Assembly (NCBI GenBank): GCA_023390245.1 | Contig: JAEWDF010000002.1 | Location: 1-64,000 of the forward strand | From: Pseudomonadota bacterium | Lineage (GTDB): Bacteria; Pseudomonadota; Alphaproteobacteria; Caulobacterales; Caulobacteraceae | Direction: 5' to 3' | DNA length: 64,000 nucleotides | Shown: piece after piece, positions 58,464 through 64,000 of the stretch | Numbering within the stretch: position 1 is the stretch's first letter | Layout: each line of letters opens with the position of its first letter | The notes under the pieces: generated by a model | What the model was told of the DNA's origin: nothing | The model's database searches: none | What the model saw: the letters and a program-made list of their open reading frames with translations, nothing else | Position numbers and translations under genes: made by a program

Positions 58464-59798
58464 TCTAGTGATTGTCGTCTGCGCCGCTGGAAGTCTCGCC
58501 ACTACATTCAGCCCTCCCATCAGCGACCTCGCCAGGATGAGGCGGCCGCCCAGGGCGTGGCTCAGATCTTCGGCGATGGCCAAGCCCAAACCTTGGCCCG
58601 GCGCGCTTTCGTCCAGGCGCGCGCCGCGTCTGCTGACGATGGCGAGTTCTGCGGCGGGGATGCCGGGTCCGTCGTCGTCGATGGCGACGACCACGTCTCG
58701 ACCATCCAGCCGCGCGGTCACGCGAACTTCCCTTCGCGCGTACTTTGCTGCGTTCTCGAGAAGGGGGCCGAGCAGGGCCTGGAGATCCTCGCGTGAGACG
58801 GTGGCTGTCAATTTCGGTGAAATCTCGTTGGTGAAGATGATCGCCTCGCCCGTCTCGGTCTGTTCGAGCACGCCGATCAGTCCCTCCACCGTTTCGGCGA
58901 TTTGCACTGATCCGGGCGCGATGGTCGCCGCGCGAGATCGCGCCAACTCTCGGTCGATCGCTGAACGGATGGCCGCGACCACGCCGCCCAAATCGCGACC
59001 GACATGGCTGTCCTGCTCCAATCTGGCGCTGAGGGCCGCTAGCGGCGTCTTGAGCCCATGCGCTAAGTCGGCGGCGCGTCTTCGCGCCCGGCTCAGATCA
59101 TCGTCTCGCGCCTGGGCCAGCCCGTTGATGGCGTCCACCAGGGCGTCGATCTCCACCAGGCGTCCGCGCGGGAGGCGCGCCGAAGGGCTGAGGCGCAGGT
59201 CGGAGAGTTCACGCTCGATTTGACGCAAGGGCCGCAACCCCAGCTGAACCTGAACCCACGCAGCGGCGGCCAGGACAATCCAGAGCCCCAGAAGATAGAG
59301 CGCAAGCTCGCGCCCGAATTCCGCACGCGCGCCAGCCATCTCTGCCGCGTTCTCACCGATCTGGATCAGGACAGCGGGGCGCATGGCGTCAGGCCGGATC
59401 AGGCGTTCGATTAGGATCAGCTCCCCGCCGAACGGATCGACGGTCCTGCGCAGGGTCCAGCGCTCGCTGACGGCGGTCGCCGAAGGCGGCAGGGTCTGAT
59501 CCCACAAGGACCGGGACCGGACCGCGGCGATTGGATTGGACGCCTGCCAGTAGAATCCGCTAGCCGGCGTTTCCAGCCGCGGGTCCGTCAGCGTCGGTGG
59601 AAGGACCACGCGACCGGCGGCATCCAGTTGAAGGGCCGACACAAGGCGCGTCGCCTCGCGCGTCAGTTGGACCTCAAGCCGGTGCTCGAGATGACGGTCG
59701 AACAACACGATCATGAAGGCCCAGGCGACAACCAAGGCGGCGCAGATCGTCACCGCCGCGCCGATCAGGAGCCGCCATTTCAACGACCGCAGGATCAT
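58449..59798 (-). CDS. Sensor histidine kinase, PhoQ/EnvZ-like
   Basis: Inner-membrane sensor of 449 residues. Its ATG overlaps the response regulator stop (ATGA). Two membrane helices (LLIGAAVTICAALVVAWAF near residue 10 and LYLLGLWIVLAAAAWV near 165) enclose a periplasmic sensor region. A HAMP-like linker leads to the HisKA histidine in ADLAHGLKTPLAAL near 245, then N box ENAAKYARREV near 350, G1 DDGPGIPAAE near 377 and G2 GQGLGLAIAEDL near 400. The last four residues and the stop lie in the end of the IS6 relic, so the original C-terminus was replaced just after the ATPase domain. Function is probably kept. Confidence 0.93.
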   Translation of the reverse strand: MILRSLKWRLLIGAAVTICAALVVAWAFMIVLFDRHLEHRLEVQLTREATRLVSALQLDAAGRVVLPPTLTDPRLETPASGFYWQASNPIAAVRSRSLWDQTLPPSATAVSERWTLRRTVDPFGGELILIERLIRPDAMRPAVLIQIGENAAEMAGARAEFGRELALYLLGLWIVLAAAAWVQVQLGLRPLRQIERELSDLRLSPSARLPRGRLVEIDALVDAINGLAQARDDDLSRARRRAADLAHGLKTPLAALSARLEQDSHVGRDLGGVVAAIRSAIDRELARSRAATIAPGSVQIAETVEGLIGVLEQTETGEAIIFTNEISPKLTATVSREDLQALLGPLLENAAKYARREVRVTARLDGRDVVVAIDDDGPGIPAAELAIVSRRGARLDESAPGQGLGLAIAEDLSHALGGRLILARSLMGGLNVVARLPAAQTTITRALSG

Positions 59799-60457
59799 CC
59801 GCCAATATCGAGTTGGTAGCCGAAGCCACGACGGGTGGTGATGGTCTCGGCGCCGCATTTCCGGCGGATGCGGGCCACGAGCGCCTCGATCGCATTCGCG
59901 TCGCTCGGATCGCCCGTTCCATAGAGATGGTCGGCCAGTTCGCCGGCGGACACAGCGCGGCCGGGCTGGTGAGCGAGATAGTCGAGAAGGCGGTATTCAA
60001 GCGGCGACAGGCGAACGGGCGCACCGTCCACGCTGGCGCTCATGCGGGTCGTGTCCAGCCTCAATCTTCCCGCCGTGACGACGTTCGAAATGCGGCCTGC
60101 GCTGCGACGGACCAGCGCACGGAGACGCGCGATCACCTCGCCGGTTTCGAACGGCTTGGCGATATAATCGTCCGCCCCGGCTTCGATGCCTTCGACCTTT
60201 TCCGTCCAGTCACCCCGCGCCGAGACGATCAGGACAGGGAATCCCCGGCCCTCCCCCCGCCAGCGCCGCAGCACGGACAATCCGTCCAGACGCGGCAAAC
60301 CCAGGTCGAGCACGGCGACCGCGTAATCCTCGACATCGCCCTGGAACCAGGCCGCCTCCCCGTCCTGCGCGGTGTCGACGAGAAAGCCCGCCGCCTCGAT
60401 GGCGCGCCTGAGATTGTCGCGGATGTCGGGATCGTCCTCGACCAACAGGCAGCGCAT
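59795..60457 (-). CDS. Response regulator, OmpR/PhoP family
   Basis: A 220-residue regulator. The receiver domain has the acidic pair in LLVEDDPDIRDN, the phosphorylated aspartate in VAVLDLGLPRLDGL near residue 52, and the conserved lysine in YIAKPFETGEV near 102. The C-terminal winged helix (VRLSPLEYRLLDYLAHQPG, then SDANAIEALVARIRRKCG) is OmpR type. The ATG at 60457 shares a base with the upstream PepSY stop (TGATG); a TTG one codon before is less likely. Operon order is PepSY protein, regulator, kinase. The divergent TonB receptor is its most obvious target. Confidence 0.95.
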   Translation of the reverse strand: MRCLLVEDDPDIRDNLRRAIEAAGFLVDTAQDGEAAWFQGDVEDYAVAVLDLGLPRLDGLSVLRRWRGEGRGFPVLIVSARGDWTEKVEGIEAGADDYIAKPFETGEVIARLRALVRRSAGRISNVVTAGRLRLDTTRMSASVDGAPVRLSPLEYRLLDYLAHQPGRAVSAGELADHLYGTGDPSDANAIEALVARIRRKCGAETITTRRGFGYQLDIGG

Positions 60458-60786
60458 CAATCGTCCTCGATTTCCTGAACCGCAGCCGTGCGGGCGTCGA
60501 GCTTAACCTCCCTGACCCGTCCCGTCGAAGTCAGAACCTTTACCTCATAGCGCCAGGCGCCATGATGCCGGTCCAGTTCGACCTCGATGACGTCTCCGGG
60601 AACCACCCGTTGAACTGCGACGAGAATCCTGGACAGCGGCAGGATTTCGCCGCGGCGCAGCGCCTCTCGCGCGGCGACGTGGTCATCGTCGTCCCATCCG
60701 GCGACGGCGAGGGACGGCGAAACGATGCAGAGGAGGCCCGCAACGACGGCGGGCGCGAACGAGCGGAGGCGAAATGAGATGTTCAT
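60457..60786 (-). CDS. Exported PepSY-domain protein
   Basis: A 109-residue protein with a signal peptide (NISFRLRSFAPAVVAGLLCI) cleaved near AVAG. The mature part is one PepSY-like unit: DDDDHVAAREALRRGEILPL, then VVPGDVIEVELDRHHGAWRY and VKVLTSTGRVREVKLDARTA. Short secreted PepSY proteins are often encoded with PhoPQ-like systems and may modulate the sensor in the periplasm. The start chosen begins the signal peptide; a 29-residue upstream extension has no signal. Divergent from the TonB receptor across 101 bases. Confidence 0.88.
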   Translation of the reverse strand: MNISFRLRSFAPAVVAGLLCIVSPSLAVAGWDDDDHVAAREALRRGEILPLSRILVAVQRVVPGDVIEVELDRHHGAWRYEVKVLTSTGRVREVKLDARTAAVQEIEDD

Positions 60787-60887
60787 GCCCCGATCATGAC
60801 CTCCGTTTGCTGACATCTCGCTGACGGCGAAGCCACGGCTTCCGTCAGCGAGCGGCGGCCACCCTGCTTCCACAGGGAGGCTTCACC

Positions 60888-62930
60888 ATGCGTTTAATCC
60901 TCGTCGCCGCGAGCGTGCCGGTTATCAGCGTGTCCAGTGCGGTGTCCGCCATGGCCCAGCCGGCGCCGGCGGTTCAGACCGCACCCGCCGGGACGACCGT
61001 CTATGGCGCGGACTTCTATCGGCACAGCGGGGCGGTCACGGCTCTGGATCTCATCCAGCGTACGCCAGGCTTCTCCCTCGTCGAGGCCGACCCTGACGTC
61101 CGTGGCTATGCCGGATCCCTCGGCAACATTCTTGTCGACGGGATGCGTCCGACGAGCAAGACGGAGAAGACCTCAGATCTGCTGGCGCGGATTCCGGCGC
61201 AGGGCGTCGAGCGCATCGAGCTCATACGCACCGGCTCGACCGGGGTTGATCTGGCGGGTTTCATCATCGTGGCGAACGTCGTGCGGCGCGCGACGGCCGC
61301 CGGCGAGGGCGCGGTGGTCCTTGGCGCCACGGCCGCGAGCGACTGGTCGGAAGGTTGGGGACGGATCGAATATTCGCACAAGTCCGACGATCGCCTGCTG
61401 GAAATCTCAGCGGGACGCGAAGCCGAGCTCGACGACGACAGTGGGACAGGCGTGATCCGCACTCGGGGCGCCGACGGATCGAGCCTGGCGCTGGCCCAGA
61501 ACAGTCGCGTCATCCAGCACAAGGACGATGTCGGCCTGTCTTGGCGCCGCACGGCGCTCGGCGGGGACGTGACCCTGTCTTCCTCCGTTCGACGCGACAT
61601 GAAACGGGACGACAGCCGCTACGCCGACGTCTCTCGTGAGGCGCCCGATCAGATTCTGACCGAGACGGAGGACGATCGCCAGGCCGAGGCGGCGCTGCGC
61701 TATGAACGCGACATCGGCCATTCCCGGCTGGGGATGCTTCTCAGTCACAGGATGGGTTGGCTCGACGCCCAGGAAGACGAAAGCGAAGGCGACGCCGCCG
61801 AGCGATTCACCGAACAGACGGACACCGCCGAAACCATCCTGCGCGCGGAGGTGTCCCATAAGGCGTCGGATCGTCTGACCCTGACGACAAGCCTGGAGGG
61901 GACGCGCAACATCCTGACCAGCGACGCGTCGCTCGAGGAGAATGGGGACCTGACCAGCCTTCCCGGCTCCTCGGTTCGAGTCGAGGAACGTCGCGCGGAA
62001 GCGGCGGCGGGCGCAGTCTGGCGCTTGGCCGGAGGGCTGAGCCTGCAGGCGGCGCTTCGGGTCGAAGCCTCGCAGATCGTCCAGGAAGGCGACGCCCGGC
62101 TGGAGCGAACCCTCTTCTATCCCAAGCCTCGCCTTTCGATGCAGTGGAATACCGGTCAGGCGGATCGCTTCACCGTGACGGCGTCGCGCGAGGTCGGGCA
62201 ACTCGATTTCGGAGATTTCGTCGCCTCCGCCTCGCTGGACCGCGGGACCGTCAGCGCGGGCGCCGGAGACCTCAGGCCGGATCGGACCTGGCGGCTGTTC
62301 GCGAGTTGGGAGCATGGCTTTTGGAATGACGGCGCCCTGACCCTGAGCTGGACGCACGATTGGATCGAAGACGCCATCGATCGCGTCGTGGTCCTGGCGA
62401 ACGGCGAGATCTTCGACGCGCCTGGAAACATCGGAAGCGGCCGACGGGACACCTTGGCCATGGATATACAAGCGCCGCTGGACCGCTTCGGGATCGCCGG
62501 CGGACGGCTTCGCGGATCACTGGCCTGGCGAACCAGCCAGGTCACCGATCCGACCACCGGCGAGCATCGACCGATCTCGGAGGAAAAACCGGTCGAGGGG
62601 GAGATCGCCTTCACCCAGGATCTGGCGGCCGGACGTCTTCAGTGGGGTCTGGAACTGGACCACATCGCCGAGCGCGAGATCGAATACCGTTTCGACGAGA
62701 TCACGCGCTCCTCGGAGGGCCTCGGCTGGACGGTCTTCGTGGAGCGTCGCATCGGTCGGGCCTGGCGCGTTCGGGCGGAGGCGACGGATCCGTTCGGGCG
62801 GACCTTCCGCGAACGGCGCGAGATCCATGACGGACCCCGCTCGACCTCCCCGCTGGATGAAATCGAGACGCGCCGCCGTGACTCGCCTGGCTACGTCAGC
62901 GTTTCGCTCCGTCGTAGTATGGGCGGCTAG
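60888..62930 (+). CDS. TonB-dependent receptor divergent from the PhoPQ-like operon
   Basis: A 680-residue outer-membrane protein with signal peptide (VAASVPVISVSSAVSAMAQ). The plug domain shows SGAVTALDLIQRTPGFSLVE near residue 48, GNILVDGMRPTSKTEKTSD near 78 and IPAQGVERIELIRTGSTGVD near 100. The barrel is shorter than in the other receptors here and lacks an obvious terminal aromatic residue (ends RRSMGG). AGGGAGG precedes the ATG. Probably regulated by the divergent two-component operon. Ligand unknown. Its last 35 bases overlap the convergent PhoD-like gene. Confidence 0.88.
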   Translation: MRLILVAASVPVISVSSAVSAMAQPAPAVQTAPAGTTVYGADFYRHSGAVTALDLIQRTPGFSLVEADPDVRGYAGSLGNILVDGMRPTSKTEKTSDLLARIPAQGVERIELIRTGSTGVDLAGFIIVANVVRRATAAGEGAVVLGATAASDWSEGWGRIEYSHKSDDRLLEISAGREAELDDDSGTGVIRTRGADGSSLALAQNSRVIQHKDDVGLSWRRTALGGDVTLSSSVRRDMKRDDSRYADVSREAPDQILTETEDDRQAEAALRYERDIGHSRLGMLLSHRMGWLDAQEDESEGDAAERFTEQTDTAETILRAEVSHKASDRLTLTTSLEGTRNILTSDASLEENGDLTSLPGSSVRVEERRAEAAAGAVWRLAGGLSLQAALRVEASQIVQEGDARLERTLFYPKPRLSMQWNTGQADRFTVTASREVGQLDFGDFVASASLDRGTVSAGAGDLRPDRTWRLFASWEHGFWNDGALTLSWTHDWIEDAIDRVVVLANGEIFDAPGNIGSGRRDTLAMDIQAPLDRFGIAGGRLRGSLAWRTSQVTDPTTGEHRPISEEKPVEGEIAFTQDLAAGRLQWGLELDHIAEREIEYRFDEITRSSEGLGWTVFVERRIGRAWRVRAEATDPFGRTFRERREIHDGPRSTSPLDEIETRRRDSPGYVSVSLRRSMGG

Positions 62931-64000
62931 GCCAGCCCTCGGGCGCATCGAATCCGTAATAGCCGCCGCCCCGCCGGAACCGCTCCAGCCGTTGAAGCTC
63001 CCGCGGATCGGCCTTGGCCCGCCAGGTCGAGACACCATTGGTCAGGTCGGCGGGCGTCAAAACGAGCGGCTCCCACACAGCTTCGCCCTGTACGTCGTGA
63101 AGAGTGTAGGTGACTGTGGGCGTGCCATCGGTCAGGTCGAAACGCATTAGACCGACGTTGACGCTGCGGGTCCAGGTGTCACGGACGCGCACCTCCGGCG
63201 CCTGGCGCGTGTTCTTGTTCGCAGGCATCTGGGCCAGAGGCGATGAGCAGAAATCGTAGATGTCGTATCCGCCCTGCTCGGAGCGCGGGATGCAGTTCAA
63301 CTCGCCCATATGGCTGTCGCCCGAGATGCAGAAGACGCCACCGATGCCGTGATCGCGAATGAAGTCGAAAATCTCGTTGCGTTCAGTCAGATAGACGCCC
63401 CAGCTGTCGCCGCCGCTCTCGTTCTCAGCGCTGGAAAAGCCGCCGCCGGACACCAGCACCTTGAACGGCGCTTCCGATGCGGCCAGCTCGCGCTTCAACC
63501 AGGCCTTCTGACGCGACCCCAGCATGGTCTTGTTCGCGTCATCCGTCTTGTCCGTCGGATCGCGATGGTAGCGACCGTCCAGGAAGAAGAAGTCCACGCC
63601 GCCATACGACTGCTTGAAATAGACCCCCGGATTGCCGGCTTCGCCATAGGCCGGGTTAGCCCACACACGGCGGAACACCGACAGAGAGGCGTCCTTGAAC
63701 GGGCTGCGGCCGTCAGAGTCATTATAGCCGAAGTCGTGATCGTCCCAGATCGCCAGTTGCGGCGTCGAACGCAGCAGCGGCTCCAGCCGCTGGACCACCC
63801 GGCCGCGGCCATACAGGTCCATCAGCGCCGCCGGCTGGTCCGTGTCGCCATAGATGTTGTCACCCAGCCAGAAGAACAGGTCCGGCTCCAAACCCTTCAC
63901 CGCGTTCCAGATCGGCTGATCCGGGTCGTATTGGATGCGACAGCAGGAGCCGAAGGCGACGCGGAAGGCGGCGGGTCCGGCAGGTGCGGTGCGGGTCCGA
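62896..64000 (-). CDS. PhoD-like alkaline phosphatase, 5' end outside the window
   Basis: Metal-dependent phosphomonoesterase or phosphodiesterase of the PhoD/metallophos_2 group. The frame stays open to the last base, where RVAFGSCCRIQYDPDQPIWN can be read, so the signal peptide and N-terminal domain lie beyond the window. Metal-site motifs are LFFWLGDNIYGDTDQ, LAIWDDHDFGYNDSDG and CISGDSHMGELN. About 368 residues are seen. A member usually obtains phosphate from organic esters outside the cytoplasm. Its 3' end overlaps the convergent TonB receptor gene by 35 bases. Confidence 0.92.
   Translation of the reverse strand, partial: RTRTAPAGPAAFRVAFGSCCRIQYDPDQPIWNAVKGLEPDLFFWLGDNIYGDTDQPAALMDLYGRGRVVQRLEPLLRSTPQLAIWDDHDFGYNDSDGRSPFKDASLSVFRRVWANPAYGEAGNPGVYFKQSYGGVDFFFLDGRYHRDPTDKTDDANKTMLGSRQKAWLKRELAASEAPFKVLVSGGGFSSAENESGGDSWGVYLTERNEIFDFIRDHGIGGVFCISGDSHMGELNCIPRSEQGGYDIYDFCSSPLAQMPANKNTRQAPEVRVRDTWTRSVNVGLMRFDLTDGTPTVTYTLHDVQGEAVWEPLVLTPADLTNGVSTWRAKADPRELQRLERFRRGGGYYGFDAPEGWPSRPYYDGAKR

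Overview
The window reads as a GC-rich alphaproteobacterial chromosome, most likely Caulobacterales (Brevundimonas or Caulobacter type). The clues are the many TonB-dependent receptors, the ppk-ppx and purM-purN pairs beside rnd, a maltodextrin-type TonB receptor/MFS/LacI locus, and dense coding with many 4-base stop/start overlaps. This is inference from gene content; no rRNA or tRNA gene was seen.

Bases 1-12000 are housekeeping: the 3' part of polyphosphate kinase, exopolyphosphatase, a VOC protein, RNase D divergent from purM-purN, an M13 metallopeptidase, a glycine-zipper lipoprotein, ndk and an ABC-F ATPase. A 43-base-arm inverted repeat and three hairpin terminators sit between them.

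Bases 12000-58450 are accessory and modular. Decayed copies of one IS6-family element lie at about 12.1, 25.7, 31.1-31.4, 43.4 and 58.1-58.5 kb, each between functional cassettes. Cassette A (12.5-25.7 kb) holds a GntR/serine hydrolase/MHS permease/M28-like set with twin operators, then a maltodextrin-type locus (GH97, large TonB receptor, GPH-type permease, divergent LacI). Cassette B (25.8-31.1 kb) is the N-acetylglutaminylglutamine amide osmolyte cluster (M42 peptidase, ngg, asnO, divergent MarR). Cassette C (31.4-43.4 kb) is a coherent but unassigned acid-sugar pathway: TonB receptor, Nramp-fold permease lacking the metal motif, four-carbon acid sugar kinase, PdxA2-type dehydrogenase, DapA/NanA-family aldolase, an exported FGE-like/Asp-box propeller/MORN-like fusion, an iron-type alcohol dehydrogenase and a GntR regulator. 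Cassette D (43.6-57.9 kb) is a glycan-degradation region: an overlapping six-gene operon (GH1, TetR, GH3, carboxylesterase, secreted TIM barrel, M20 peptidase), a small exported protein, a TonB receptor, an SGNH hydrolase and a GH20 hexosaminidase.

Bases 58450-64000 hold a PepSY/response regulator/histidine kinase operon divergent from a TonB receptor, then a PhoD-like phosphatase cut by the window end. The histidine kinase stop codon lies inside an IS6 relic end.

The best candidate for an undescribed system is cassette C. A workable model is uptake by the TonB receptor and permease, exposure or binding by the propeller fusion, pyruvate-forming aldol cleavage, redox conversion by the alcohol dehydrogenase, and phosphorylation plus oxidative decarboxylation of a four-carbon acid to dihydroxyacetone phosphate. 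The substrate is unknown.
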